A stretch of 27,848 bases of DNA, taken from contig CAKUGQ010000021.1 of assembly GCA_934654755.1 (NCBI GenBank), forward strand, positions 1-27,848, written 5' to 3'. Source of the DNA: an uncultured Oscillospiraceae bacterium. Its GTDB lineage: Bacteria > Bacillota > Clostridia > Oscillospirales > Oscillospiraceae. Positions 15,247-23,114 of the stretch are shown piece after piece. Under the pieces are notes generated by a model, which searched no databases, was not told the origin of the DNA, and saw nothing but the letters and a program-made list of their open reading frames with translations. Each line of letters opens with the position of its first letter. Position 1 is the first letter of the stretch. The position numbers and the translations under genes were made by a program.

Positions 15247-17465
15247 TTCTTTTTGCTCCGCGTCGTTTTGGCCTTGGCGGGCTTTTCCGCCTTGACCGTC
15301 GTCTCGTCCGGGGCCTGCTCTGCCGTTTCGACGGATTCCGTGGTCGCCTTCGGCATCCGGCGTTTGTAGCCGCGTCTCTCCTCGGGCAGGAAATCCGGAC
15401 AGCTTTCGTTGATGCAGAAGGGCTTCATCGCGCCGCGCCCGGCCTTCTTGAACAGCGTCTGGCCGCAGGTGGGGCAATCCTTATCCGTGGGCACGTCCCA
15501 CGACATGAAGCCGCACTCCGCGCCGCGCTCACAGGCGTAGTAGGTATACCCCTTTTTGGACTTTCGCTTGAGAATGGTGCTGCCGCACTTCGGGCAGCGA
15601 CCGGGCATCCGCTCGACGATGGGCTTGGTATTCTTGCACTCCGGATATCCGGGGCAGGCCAGGAACTTGCCGAAACGTCCGGATTTGACGACCATCTGCC
15701 TCCCGCAGAGCTCACACACTTCGTCGGAAATCTCATCGGGTACCTTGATACGCACACCGTCCAGCGCCTGCTCCGCCGCCTCCATTTCGTTGTGGAACCC
15801 GGTGTAGAAGGTGCGCAGCACCTGCTTCCAGTTAACGTTTCCGGCCTCGACCTCATCAAGCTGATGCTCCATATTCGCCGTGAATTCCACATCGATCACA
15901 TCTTCAAAGTGCTCAATCATCAGGTCGGTAACGACCGCCCCGAGCGGCGTGGGATACAGGCGTTTGTCCTTTTTCGTTACATATTCGCGATCCTGAATGA
16001 TCGAAACAATGGCCGCATAGGTAGACGGGCGGCCAACGCCCAGCTCCTCCATCGCCTTGACAAGCGTCGCCTCGGTATAGCGTGCAGGCGGTTGTGTAAA
16101 GTGCTGTGCCTTTTCCGGCTTCTCGCCGCAGAGCGTCTCGGAACCATCCAGATCGGGTAACCGGGACGTCTGCTCCTCGGTCTCGTCGTCCCGTCCTTCC
16201 TCATAAACCGCGGTAAAGCCCGCGAAGGTCATGATCTGGTCGGTTGCGCGGAACACATGGCGCTTGCACTTTGCGTCAATCTGCACGGCATCATAACGCG
16301 CGTCGGCCATCTGGCAGGCAACAAAGCGGCTCCAGATGAGTTTATACAGCCGATACTGTTCGCGCGTCAAATCATCCTTGATCTCCTCGGGATCCAGCGC
16401 AACGTTGCTTGGGCGGATTGCCTCATGCGCATCCTGTGCACCCTCCTTTTTGCGAAAGCGCCGTGCCGCGCCGGGGTAATAGGCGGCGCCGTAGCGGTCG
16501 ATAATAAAGTCCTTCGCCGCGGCCAACGCTTCTTCGGACAGGCGCAGAGAGTCGGTACGCATGTAGGTAATCAGACCGATGGTGCCTTCTCCGCTGATAT
16601 CTACGCCCTCATAGAGCTGCTGCGCAACCGCCATCGTCCGCTTCGGCGTCATATTGAGCTTGCGCGACGCCTCCTGCTGGAGCGTAGAGGTGATAAAGGG
16701 CGGCGTTGGACTGCGGCGCTTTTCGCTGCGCTTAATGGAAGCGACGGTAAAGTGCTCACCGGAAATGTCGCGCAGGATTTCGTCAACCTCCGCTTCGCTG
16801 TGCAGCTCACGCTTCTTCTCCTCGCCGTAGTACCGGGCGCGAAACGCACCGGGCTTCTCCACGCAGCGCAGCAGCAAATCGAGCGTCCAGTATTCCTTCG
16901 GGATAAACGCCTCAATCTCCCGCTCGCGCTCAACAACCAGCCGTGTCGCAACGGACTGCACGCGTCCGGCCGACAGTCCGCGGCGCACCTTCTTCCACAA
17001 AAGCGGGCTGAGCTGATAGCCGACGATACGGTCGAGCACGCGCCGCGCCTGCTGCGCATCTACAAGGTTATAGTCAATACCGCGCGGCTGCGCAATACTC
17101 CGCGTGACGACATTTTTCGTAATTTCATTAAATGTCACCCGCTGCGTTTTATCTTCCGGCAGCTCCAGCAGCTCCTTCAGATGCCACGAAATCGCCTCCC
17201 CCTCGCGATCAGGGTCAGTCGCAAGAAAAACCTGCGGCGCCTTCTGCGCAGCGCTTTTCAGGGATGCAATGACGGCCTCTTTCCCCGGTACGGGCTGATA
17301 TTCGGGTGCAAAATCATGTGCAAAATCCACTCCCATTGTGCTCTTGGGCAGATCGCGAAGATGACCCATGCAGGCCTCGACATGATAGTCCGGGCCGAGA
17401 TATTTTCCGATGGTCTTCGCCTTTGACGGCGACTCGACAATAACTAAATTCGTTCCCTTTGCCAT
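15243..17465 (-). CDS. topA: DNA topoisomerase I (type IA)
   Basis: 740 residues; relaxes negative supercoils. The Toprim domain begins LVIVESPSKAKTIGKYLG (E11), with DPDREGE at 84-90. The active-site tyrosine is Y301 in GLITYMRTDSLRLS. Three C-terminal zinc-ribbon modules are visible: CELC/CPGYPEC (584-610), CPKC/CERGAEC (624-651) and CPTC/CINESC (664-689), followed by a lysine-rich tail. GGAGGTCC lies just before the ATG. It follows dprA by 51 bases and overlaps trmFO. Confidence 0.98.
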   Translation of the reverse strand: MAKGTNLVIVESPSKAKTIGKYLGPDYHVEACMGHLRDLPKSTMGVDFAHDFAPEYQPVPGKEAVIASLKSAAQKAPQVFLATDPDREGEAISWHLKELLELPEDKTQRVTFNEITKNVVTRSIAQPRGIDYNLVDAQQARRVLDRIVGYQLSPLLWKKVRRGLSAGRVQSVATRLVVEREREIEAFIPKEYWTLDLLLRCVEKPGAFRARYYGEEKKRELHSEAEVDEILRDISGEHFTVASIKRSEKRRSPTPPFITSTLQQEASRKLNMTPKRTMAVAQQLYEGVDISGEGTIGLITYMRTDSLRLSEEALAAAKDFIIDRYGAAYYPGAARRFRKKEGAQDAHEAIRPSNVALDPEEIKDDLTREQYRLYKLIWSRFVACQMADARYDAVQIDAKCKRHVFRATDQIMTFAGFTAVYEEGRDDETEEQTSRLPDLDGSETLCGEKPEKAQHFTQPPARYTEATLVKAMEELGVGRPSTYAAIVSIIQDREYVTKKDKRLYPTPLGAVVTDLMIEHFEDVIDVEFTANMEHQLDEVEAGNVNWKQVLRTFYTGFHNEMEAAEQALDGVRIKVPDEISDEVCELCGRQMVVKSGRFGKFLACPGYPECKNTKPIVERMPGRCPKCGSTILKRKSKKGYTYYACERGAECGFMSWDVPTDKDCPTCGQTLFKKAGRGAMKPFCINESCPDFLPEERRGYKRRMPKATTESVETAEQAPDETTVKAEKPAKAKTTRSKKK

Positions 17466-17516
17466 TCGGGACCTCCGATTCGTATGATTCCGGCCAAAAT
17501 GCCGGGGATTCTCATA

Positions 17517-18761
17517 TTATTCGACCTTGAAAAAGCGGTTGCCTGCCGTTTTAGCCGCCAGCTTTTTGATCTGAAGCATGGTCAGCGCCGTCAGAACCCG
17601 CTGCGCGGGCAGCCCGCAGTCTGCCACAAGCTCATCGGGCAGCAGCGGCTCGGCGCCGAGCGCATCAAAAACCGTTTTCTCGTCTCCCGCCAGTGCGGGA
17701 GCGGCCGCAGGCGCAGCCCGTTTCGCCGGTGCAGTCGGCTCCGGCTCGTATGCAGGCGGCTCTGCCGCCACAGCCGGCGCAGGCTCCCCGTCTCCGAAGC
17801 TGACGGGAGAATAAACCGGCAGCGCCTTGCCATAACGGGCACGGTACACACGCGAAAGCGACTCCTTGCGCCGCCCGTCCATGAGCTTATCCGGAAACCG
17901 CGCCTCATATTCGCGCATCACGTCCCAGCCGTCCTGTGCCAGAATTGCACCCTCGCGCAGAAGCCGGTTGCTGCCCTCGCAATGCTTTGCGCCCAGGTTG
18001 CCCGGAATGGCAAATACATCTCTGCCCTGCTCAAGCGCGTGCTCGGCAGTGATGAGCGCACCGCTCTTCTCCGGCGCTTCCACAACAAGGACACCCAGCG
18101 ACAGGCCGCTGAGAATGCGGTTACGCACGGGAAAATGCGCCGGAAGCGGCGGTATACCGGGCGGATATTCGCTGATCAGGCAGCCGTGACGGCTGATTTC
18201 GGTAAACAGAAAGCGGTTTTCGCGGGGATAGGCAATATCCAGTCCGCAGCCGCACACGCAGACCACCGGCATGGCCGAGTCCAGCGCCCCGCGCAGCGCC
18301 ATCGTGTCGATGCCGCGCGCCCCGCCGGAGAGCACCACACCGCCCGAAAGCGCCATAAGCCGCGCAAACTGCTTGGCATGCAGTAGGCCGTATGCACTGC
18401 ATCGGCGCGAGCCGACCACGGCGACGGCAGCCTCGTTGTCGAAATCCGGCAGCTTGCCGCGATAATACAGCAGTGCGGGCGGATCGGAGATGCTGCGCAG
18501 TCGGTCGGGATAGGCATCGTCGTCATAACGCAGCAAACGGATGTCATGCTCGTCGCAGCGCCGCAGGATGTCCTCGGCACCCGTCAGATCCTTATCGCAC
18601 AGGCTCTCCAACCAGCGCTCCTCAAAGCCCTCGGTCTGCAAGTATTCCCGTTTTGTGCATTCATAGACACGCTCTGCCGAGCCGAACAGCCGCAGCAGTC
18701 GGGCGCAGCCGTTGGTGCCGACGCCCTTGCGCGTGGTAAGCCAAACCCAATGCTTGTCCAT
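17517..18761 (-). CDS. dprA: DNA processing protein DprA
   Basis: 414 residues. It binds incoming single-stranded DNA and loads RecA during natural transformation; widely kept even where competence is unproven. Rossmann-like fold motifs: AVVGSRRCSAYG at 114-125, LSGGARGIDTMALRGAL at 144-160, FPVRNRILSGLS at 210-221 and KSGALITAEHAL at 232-243. A Pro/Ala/Glu-rich linker (about 325-358) leads to a C-terminal winged-helix-like domain (360-414), as in longer DprA proteins. Located between the SpoU-type methyltransferase and topA. No other competence gene is in the window. Confidence 0.96.
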   Translation of the reverse strand: MDKHWVWLTTRKGVGTNGCARLLRLFGSAERVYECTKREYLQTEGFEERWLESLCDKDLTGAEDILRRCDEHDIRLLRYDDDAYPDRLRSISDPPALLYYRGKLPDFDNEAAVAVVGSRRCSAYGLLHAKQFARLMALSGGVVLSGGARGIDTMALRGALDSAMPVVCVCGCGLDIAYPRENRFLFTEISRHGCLISEYPPGIPPLPAHFPVRNRILSGLSLGVLVVEAPEKSGALITAEHALEQGRDVFAIPGNLGAKHCEGSNRLLREGAILAQDGWDVMREYEARFPDKLMDGRRKESLSRVYRARYGKALPVYSPVSFGDGEPAPAVAAEPPAYEPEPTAPAKRAAPAAAPALAGDEKTVFDALGAEPLLPDELVADCGLPAQRVLTALTMLQIKKLAAKTAGNRFFKVE

Positions 18762-18787
18762 GTGTTTTCTCTCTCTTTTTTAAAGTT

Positions 18788-19546
18788 TTACCCCATCGTA
18801 TGCATCTGCCACAGGACGATCGCAGCAGCCGTCGCCGCATTGAGTGATTCACAGCGCGGATTCATGGGGATGATCATATGTCGTTCGGCGGCGTTCAAAA
18901 ATTCGGCGCATACACCCTGCCCCTCGCTGCCGATAACCACCACATCGTCACGCAGACACAGGCTGCGGATGTCCTGCGCCGTATCGCTGAGCGCGGTCGC
19001 CGTAATACGCAGTCCCCGTGCTCTGCACAACGCAAGCAGCGCACTGTTTTTGGCGCTCTGCGGCGGCGTGCGAAACACCGCGCCCATCGAAGCGCGGACG
19101 GTTTTTTCCGAATAGGGATCGGCACAACCCTCGGCCAGTACGACCGGGACGGAAAAAGCGTCCGCCGTGCGCAGGATCGTTCCGAGATTCCCGGGATCCT
19201 GAATCCGGTCCAGCAGCAGCGTACCGCCCGTCAGGTGCAGCGGCTGCGGCCGCGGCAGTCGGGCGGTAAACACAACGCCCTGCGGCGTGCGCATGGAGGA
19301 AAGACTCTGCATCAGGCTCTCCGGCACAACCACGCGCCGCACCTGCGGCGGCAGCTCCGGGCACGCAAAGCCCTCCGCGCAGACCACGGCGCAAAGCTCC
19401 GGCCCCCAACGCAGCGCTTCATCCAGCAGCTTGCGGCCGTCTGCCACAAATTGCTGCTGCGCGACGCGGTAGGTCCGGTCATTCTGCAGCTTCCGAATGT
19501 GCGAAATCAGAGGATTTTTTGCACTTGTGATGCGTTCCGGCTCCAT
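18788..19546 (-). CDS. SpoU/TrmH-family RNA 2'-O-ribose methyltransferase
   Basis: 252 residues with an N-terminal substrate-binding domain (1-100) and a SPOUT methyltransferase domain. The three SpoU motifs are all present: DPGNLGTILRTADA at 117-130, VVIGSEGQGV at 203-212 and IPMNPRCESLNAATA at 226-240. It transfers a methyl group from S-adenosylmethionine to a ribose in rRNA or tRNA; the site cannot be read from sequence. It starts with a good ribosome binding site (GGAGGTG) and is the first gene of the operon from the promoter at 19619-19648. Confidence 0.93.
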   Translation of the reverse strand: MEPERITSAKNPLISHIRKLQNDRTYRVAQQQFVADGRKLLDEALRWGPELCAVVCAEGFACPELPPQVRRVVVPESLMQSLSSMRTPQGVVFTARLPRPQPLHLTGGTLLLDRIQDPGNLGTILRTADAFSVPVVLAEGCADPYSEKTVRASMGAVFRTPPQSAKNSALLALCRARGLRITATALSDTAQDIRSLCLRDDVVVIGSEGQGVCAEFLNAAERHMIIPMNPRCESLNAATAAAIVLWQMHTMG

Positions 19547-19572
19547 GCGTGCACCTCCGCTTGCATTTTATC

Positions 19573-19848
19573 TTACAATTGAAACGTTTCCATGTCATTA
19601 AAGACAACACGATACATTATTATAATACGCGCACTGTCCAAAATGCAAGTATTTTTTCGCACACGTCTCTTCCGGATGTAAAAAATGCCGGTGCGCGCCC
19701 ACGGGGCACACACCGGCAGCCAATCCGGCAGCACGATCTCCGCCAATGCAGTCATCGCCGCGGGAAGCTGAATGCGGCGCATCGGTACGTCCGTCTGCGC
19801 CGAAGTACGCAGCGTTCCGGACTGCGGGCAGTTTTGAAAGCGTGACAT
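19573..19848 (-). CDS. Unrecognised 91-residue ORF with strong ribosome binding site
   Basis: I do not recognise this protein. It starts MSRFQNCPQSGTLRTSAQTD with AAGGAGAACGCC directly before the ATG, the best evidence that it is translated. The middle is hydrophobic (LPAAMTALAEIVLPDWLPVC) and the end is basic. A strong intrinsic terminator (19680-19718) lies inside the frame after about 43 codons, and the promoter of the downstream operon lies inside its last third. So either the last half is not made or the ORF is a leader or remnant. The ribosome binding site is real to the eye; whether the ORF is a functional gene is doubtful. Confidence 0.35.
   Translation of the reverse strand: MSRFQNCPQSGTLRTSAQTDVPMRRIQLPAAMTALAEIVLPDWLPVCAPWARTGIFYIRKRRVRKNTCILDSARIIIMYRVVFNDMETFQL
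19619..19648 (-). promoter_or_regulatory. Promoter of the methyltransferase-dprA-topA-trmFO-plsX-rnc operon
   Basis: On the minus strand TTGCAT (19643-19648), an 18-base spacer and a perfect TATAAT (19619-19624). The predicted start near 19612 gives a leader of about 65 bases before the SpoU-type gene. It lies just downstream of a terminator, as expected for a fresh transcription unit. Confidence 0.75.
19680..19718 (-). terminator. Strong intrinsic terminator inside a short ORF
   Basis: TGCCGGTG/CACCGGCA (19686-19693 with 19711-19718) form an 8-bp outer stem. An inner GCCC/GGGC stem and a symmetric internal loop complete it. TTTTTT follows on the minus strand. It ends transcripts from the 54-residue gene side before the promoter of the next operon, and it lies within the 91-residue ORF. 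Confidence 0.85.
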
Positions 19849-19912
19849 GGCGTTCTCCTTTTTGCGCTTTTCCCTTCATCACATTGTACCGCACCGCAAA
19901 AGGTACGGGAAA

Positions 19913-20077
19913 TCACACCCCGCCTTCCGAAGTTTCAATAAAGATCTCCTCCGCACGCTCCAACGCCGCCTGTAATACATCGGCATAATAGCCTCCCTGC
20001 GAAGATCGGCGCAGCGGCTCGATCACCTCATCAATTGCACAAAGCAGTGTCGTATACATTTTTCTGTAGTCTGCCAC
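19913..20077 (-). CDS. Small protein of unknown function, 54 residues
   Basis: A 54-residue, probably helical acidic protein starting MADYRKMYTTLLCAIDEVIEPL. It resembles small uncharacterised proteins common in gut Clostridia that occur beside XRE regulators; I know no function. The GTG at 20077 is chosen because GGGGAGG lies seven bases upstream; an in-frame ATG at 20098 would place that site inside the gene. It is divergent from the XRE gene and has a promoter (20120-20148) overlapped by an inverted repeat. Confidence 0.8.
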   Translation of the reverse strand: MADYRKMYTTLLCAIDEVIEPLRRSSQGGYYADVLQAALERAEEIFIETSEGGV

Positions 20078-20096
20078 AATTTTTCCTCCCCGACGC

Positions 20097-20143
20097 AAAA
20101 TAGTCTATGCATAGCCCACATCGTAGCACGCATAGCCTATTTT
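20097..20143. promoter_or_regulatory. Inverted repeat, likely operator between divergent genes
   Basis: Arms AAAATAGTCTATGC (20097-20110) and GCATAGCCTATTTT (20130-20143) are inverted copies with one mismatch, 19 bases apart. The left arm also overlaps the perfect palindrome CTATGCATAG (20105-20114). One arm lies in the promoter spacer and the other just after the predicted start of the 54-residue gene. The XRE regulator encoded next to it is the obvious candidate to bind here. Confidence 0.65.
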
Positions 20144-20148
20144 TGCAA
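20120..20148 (-). promoter_or_regulatory. Promoter of the 54-residue protein gene
   Basis: On the minus strand TTGCAA (20143-20148), 17 bases and TACGAT (20120-20125). The predicted start near 20113 falls in the palindrome CTATGCATAG. No equally clear plus-strand promoter for the XRE gene was found. Confidence 0.6.
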
Positions 20149-20190
20149 GCTTTTTGCGCTATTCTTTTTGAAAAACGGGAGGGTTTTTTC

Positions 20191-20433
20191 ATGGATACCG
20201 TTACGGCCGTAAAAAACCGCATTCTTCAGCTCTGCGGCGAGCGGGGCATCAGCATCAACCGTCTGGCAACAATCAGTGCTTTGCCCCCGTCAAGCATCAA
20301 AAATATCCTGTACGGCAAAAGCGAAAATCCAAAGCTGCTGACCATTAAAATGATCTGCGACGGCTTCGGCATTTCACTCGGCACATTTTTCTCCACCCCG
20401 GAATTTGAAGCACTGGAACAGGAGCTTCGCTGA
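20191..20433 (+). CDS. XRE-family helix-turn-helix regulator
   Basis: 80 residues, essentially one HTH_3-type DNA-binding domain: MDTVTAVKNRILQLCGERG, then the helix-turn-helix ISINRLATISALPPSSIKNI and a conserved KSENPKLLTIKMICDGFGIS tail. It is a DNA-binding repressor type. The ATG at 20191 has GGGAGGG nine bases upstream; the frame stays open upstream but has no start signal there. It is the only plus-strand protein gene in the window, divergent from the 54-residue gene and convergent, five bases apart, with the yolD-like gene. It may regulate its divergent neighbour through the inverted repeat at 20097-20143 (inference). Confidence 0.9.
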   Translation: MDTVTAVKNRILQLCGERGISINRLATISALPPSSIKNILYGKSENPKLLTIKMICDGFGISLGTFFSTPEFEALEQELR

Positions 20434-20438
20434 GCGCC

Positions 20439-20843
20439 TCACTCTACCCGGAGCGACAGAATTGCATCAAGCGGAATCCTTTCTCCGCTGCCGAGCAGCA
20501 GTATCCGTGCAAAAGCATCCAGCTTTTCGGCGCGCGCCCGGACGGTCACGACAGCCCCGCCAGGCTTTCGGCTGTCCGGCCGAAACCAGCGCAGCGTGAC
20601 CTCTGGGTGGCGGTCGATACACTCGCACAAATGCCGAAGCGCCTCGTCCAGCTCCGCAACGGCGCCGTCGGCCAACTCCGGCGCAGTGTCCGTGCACCGA
20701 GCCGCCTCGTCGATCACATTACCGTAGCCCGTAAGCGCCGCATAGGGCGCAAACTGCGCCGCGCGCACGGAACGCGGGATCGGCGGATGCTTCGCACTGT
20801 AAACACGCCCGATATTCAGAATATCGTCATACCGGCCCCTCAT
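20439..20843 (-). CDS. YolD-like protein
   Basis: 134 residues. MRGRYDDILNIGRVYSAKHPPIP followed by RAAQFAPYAALTGYG matches the YolD-like family, usually encoded directly downstream of a Y-family polymerase; members are linked to UmuD-like roles in mutagenic repair. The C-terminal half (VTVRARAEKLDAFARILLLGSGERIPLDAILSL) is a small beta-rich domain. GGAGGG lies 8 bases before the ATG, which overlaps the polymerase stop as ATGA. It is the last gene of the LexA-like/polymerase unit. Confidence 0.87.
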   Translation of the reverse strand: MRGRYDDILNIGRVYSAKHPPIPRSVRAAQFAPYAALTGYGNVIDEAARCTDTAPELADGAVAELDEALRHLCECIDRHPEVTLRWFRPDSRKPGGAVVTVRARAEKLDAFARILLLGSGERIPLDAILSLRVE

Positions 20844-22342
20844 GCTTTGTGCCCTCCGATCTGCGCATTTCTTTCGCGCGTCGTCGCGCCCTCACGGAAA
20901 TTTGTCCCCTTCAGAATCGCATTTTTTCCATAGCGCCGCCGAATGGCTACAATGGCCTCCTGGCGGCTTTTTTCGCGGGCAAGCGACTCCCGCTCCGCCG
21001 CCGCGCGGCGCTCCTGCTCCTCCGGGGTACTGAAAATGTCATATTGCAGGCAGCCGTCGCTCTGCAGCGTCCCCCGCTCCGGCACAATGCGGTTTGCGGC
21101 AAGGTTCACCCGTCGAACCAGCAGCGACGGGTCAATGATCCGGTCAAACAATTCCAGCATCGCCTCCATCATACGGCGCAAAGATGCCGTCTGACAGTGC
21201 AGATTGGCCGTCCCGTGCGCATGCTTCGGGAGCTTTCTCCCATAGCCGTCCGTCGTGACCTCGCCGCGGTAGGCGGCGGCTCTGATCGGGTCGGTCAGAT
21301 TGCCCACATCGTAGCCGATCGTCAGGACGAGCTGATCGGTCACGAGCTGCCTTTCGACCAGCTCCAACGCCAGCAGTTCCGTCATCTCGCGCACAATGAC
21401 ACGTGTCTGCGTGCAGGAATACGGCTCATGGAGCACCTGCCCCATACTGAGACTGTTCGTCTCGGGCCGATATGCACGGACATCGGCAAGCATGCACGGT
21501 TCAACGCCCCATGCATGATCGATCAGCAGCCCGGCATTGACCCCGAAGTTGCGGTAAAACCACTCTTCATCCTGTATGGCCCGCCGTGCAATATCGCCCA
21601 TGGTGAATATTCCGGCCGCTTCCAAACGACGCGCATAACCACGCCCGACCCGCCAGAAATCGGTCAGCGGACGGTGATCCCAGAGCTGCTCGCAGTAGCT
21701 GCGTTCCTCCAACTCGGCAATTCGCACGCCGTTTTCATCCGGCGGGATATGCTTTGCAACAATATCCATCGCAACCTTGCAAAGATACAGATTACTGCCG
21801 ATCCCTGCCGTCGCCGTAATTCCCGTGCTTTGCAGCACATCAGCAATCATGCGCATGGTAAGCTCGCGCGGCGTCAGCCCGTAGGTTTTGAGATAGCCCG
21901 TCGCATCAATAAATACCTCGTCAATCGAGTAGGCAAAAATATCCTCCGGGGCAATGTATTTCAGATAAATTTTGTAAATCTGTGCGCTCACCGCCATATA
22001 ATGGGCCATTTGCGGCGGCGCAATAATGTAATCCAACGCCAACGACGGATCGGCCGCAAGCTCCGGCGCCTGCACCGAGCTTCCGCGCAGACTGTTTCCC
22101 GGCGCTGCCTGACGGCGTGCGCAGTTTACCTCGCGTACACGCTGCACAACCTCAAACAGGCGCGCACGCCCTGCGATACCGTGCGCCTTGAGCGACGGCG
22201 AAACCGCCAGGCAAATGGTTTTTTCTGTCCGCGACGCATCCGCTACGACCAGATTGGTTGTAAGCGGATCCAGCCCACGTGCAACACACTCGACGGAGGC
22301 AAAAAACGACTTCAGATCAATGGCAATATAGCTGCGCTGCAT
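20840..22342 (-). CDS. Y-family DNA polymerase (UmuC/DinB/UvrX type)
   Basis: 500 residues; an error-prone translesion polymerase. The palm begins IAIDLKSFFASVECV with D9, and the second catalytic pair is in YSIDEVFIDATG (D141, E142). A little-finger domain follows, with QYDIF at 433-437 resembling a sliding-clamp-binding pentapeptide. The tail contains a long Arg/Glu-rich helix. The ATG at 22342 was chosen because the protein begins there like the family; the frame is open further upstream into lexA. It closely follows the LexA-like gene (19-base gap) and overlaps the yolD-like gene. It is closer to the UvrX/UmuC-like group of Firmicutes than to chromosomal DinB (inference). Confidence 0.94.
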   Translation of the reverse strand: MQRSYIAIDLKSFFASVECVARGLDPLTTNLVVADASRTEKTICLAVSPSLKAHGIAGRARLFEVVQRVREVNCARRQAAPGNSLRGSSVQAPELAADPSLALDYIIAPPQMAHYMAVSAQIYKIYLKYIAPEDIFAYSIDEVFIDATGYLKTYGLTPRELTMRMIADVLQSTGITATAGIGSNLYLCKVAMDIVAKHIPPDENGVRIAELEERSYCEQLWDHRPLTDFWRVGRGYARRLEAAGIFTMGDIARRAIQDEEWFYRNFGVNAGLLIDHAWGVEPCMLADVRAYRPETNSLSMGQVLHEPYSCTQTRVIVREMTELLALELVERQLVTDQLVLTIGYDVGNLTDPIRAAAYRGEVTTDGYGRKLPKHAHGTANLHCQTASLRRMMEAMLELFDRIIDPSLLVRRVNLAANRIVPERGTLQSDGCLQYDIFSTPEEQERRAAAERESLAREKSRQEAIVAIRRRYGKNAILKGTNFREGATTRERNAQIGGHKA

Positions 22343-22361
22343 AGATCCCGCCTTTCCGCCT

Positions 22362-22985
22362 CTACAGCAGCTTGATAATGCTTGACACAACACCCTGAAC
22401 GGTCAGGCAACGTACCAGAATTCGCGCATCGGGATACTTTTCACGATTTTCATAGCGCAAAACGGCACAGCCGCTCTCCGCATCGGTTCCGGCATAGGTT
22501 TTCAGCGTGTTTTCGTTGTTTTCGTCCAGCGCAACAACCATATCGCCCGGCTCGCAATCGTGCTGCTTACGGATCAGCACAAGGTCGCCGTCGGAAATTC
22601 CGGCATCGACCATGGAATCGCCCGAAGCACGCAGCAGATAAAAATCCCCTTTGCCGAAAATGGATTCCGGCAGGCTCGCATAAAGCTCCACGTGCTGTTC
22701 CTCCTGTTCCGGGTCGCCGCATTTGACTGATCCGACCAGTGGTGCGGAAAAATAACCGCCCCGACTGCGCTCGATCTTATTGACCGAACGAATCTCCCCG
22801 CTGCGGTAGCTCAGGCGGCCGAGCCGATCCATTTCGACCAGATAGGTATATGCCGTTGTCTTTCCGATTCCGAGTGCGGCGGCGATCTCCGCACAGGAGG
22901 GGGCACGCTGCGTCTTTCGGTAATACTCTCCCGCAAAATCCTCGATCCGCGTCATAAGCGCCGGGTCCTTTTGTCTGGTTTTCAT
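22362..22985 (-). CDS. LexA-like self-cleaving SOS repressor
   Basis: 207 residues. The N-terminal winged helix (about 8-62: RAPSCAEIAAALGIGKTTAYTYL) is followed by an S24 peptidase domain. The scissile bond is probably C89-G90 in VKCGDP. Catalytic Ser124 lies in ASGDSM and Lys162 in TLKTYAG. It represses until RecA filaments trigger autocleavage. It heads an operon with a Y-family polymerase and a YolD-like protein, so it is probably a dedicated LexA paralogue, although it could be the main LexA of the cell. The gene has a promoter with an operator-like palindrome over the start site, suggesting autorepression. Confidence 0.93.
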   Translation of the reverse strand: MKTRQKDPALMTRIEDFAGEYYRKTQRAPSCAEIAAALGIGKTTAYTYLVEMDRLGRLSYRSGEIRSVNKIERSRGGYFSAPLVGSVKCGDPEQEEQHVELYASLPESIFGKGDFYLLRASGDSMVDAGISDGDLVLIRKQHDCEPGDMVVALDENNENTLKTYAGTDAESGCAVLRYENREKYPDARILVRCLTVQGVVSSIIKLL

Positions 22986-23003
22986 TTTCTTCCCTCCTAA
23001 TCG

Positions 23004-23017
23004 CGAACGGTTCGTTC
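23004..23017. promoter_or_regulatory. Operator-like palindrome at the lexA-like transcription start
   Basis: CGAACGGTTCG (23004-23014) is an inverted repeat with a one-base centre; GAAC and GTTC (23005-23008, 23014-23017) are also five bases apart. Known Gram-positive LexA sites have GAAC and GTTC four bases apart, so this is similar but not canonical. It covers about +1 to +14 of the transcript. Confidence 0.55.
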
Positions 23018-23023
23018 ATGATT

Positions 23024-23052
23024 ATTCTAGCACACCACGCCCGGATTTGCAA
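23024..23052 (-). promoter_or_regulatory. Promoter of the LexA-like/polymerase/YolD operon
   Basis: On the minus strand TTGCAA (23047-23052), a 17-base spacer and TAGAAT (23024-23029), identical in hexamers and spacing to the smc promoter. The predicted start is near 23017, inside the operator-like palindrome. Confidence 0.82.
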
Positions 23053-23093
23053 GCGGAAATTTTCTCCGTGATGTCAAAGAAGCTCCGATGATA

Positions 23094-23114
23094 TCATTCC
23101 GAGGCTCGTAATGA
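23094..23114. repeat. Imperfect 21-bp palindrome in the intergenic region
   Basis: TCATTCCGAG and CTCGTAATGA are 10-base inverted arms with one mismatch around a single base. The look (TCATT..CGAG) recalls dispersed intergenic repeats of gut Clostridia, but only one copy is visible here. Confidence 0.35.

Noticed and set aside
15247..15477. N-terminal extension of trmFO into topA
   Set aside because: The FAD-binding start begins at 15246 and the extension is topA in another frame.
17466..17516. Possible terminator between dprA and topA
   Set aside because: Only a 4-bp CCGG/CCGG pairing and no T run; dprA and topA are probably cotranscribed.
19598..19894. 98-residue minus ORF overlapping the 91-residue ORF in another frame
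   Set aside because: No ribosome binding site, and low-complexity Ala/Gly/Asp translation; the 91-residue frame has the better start.
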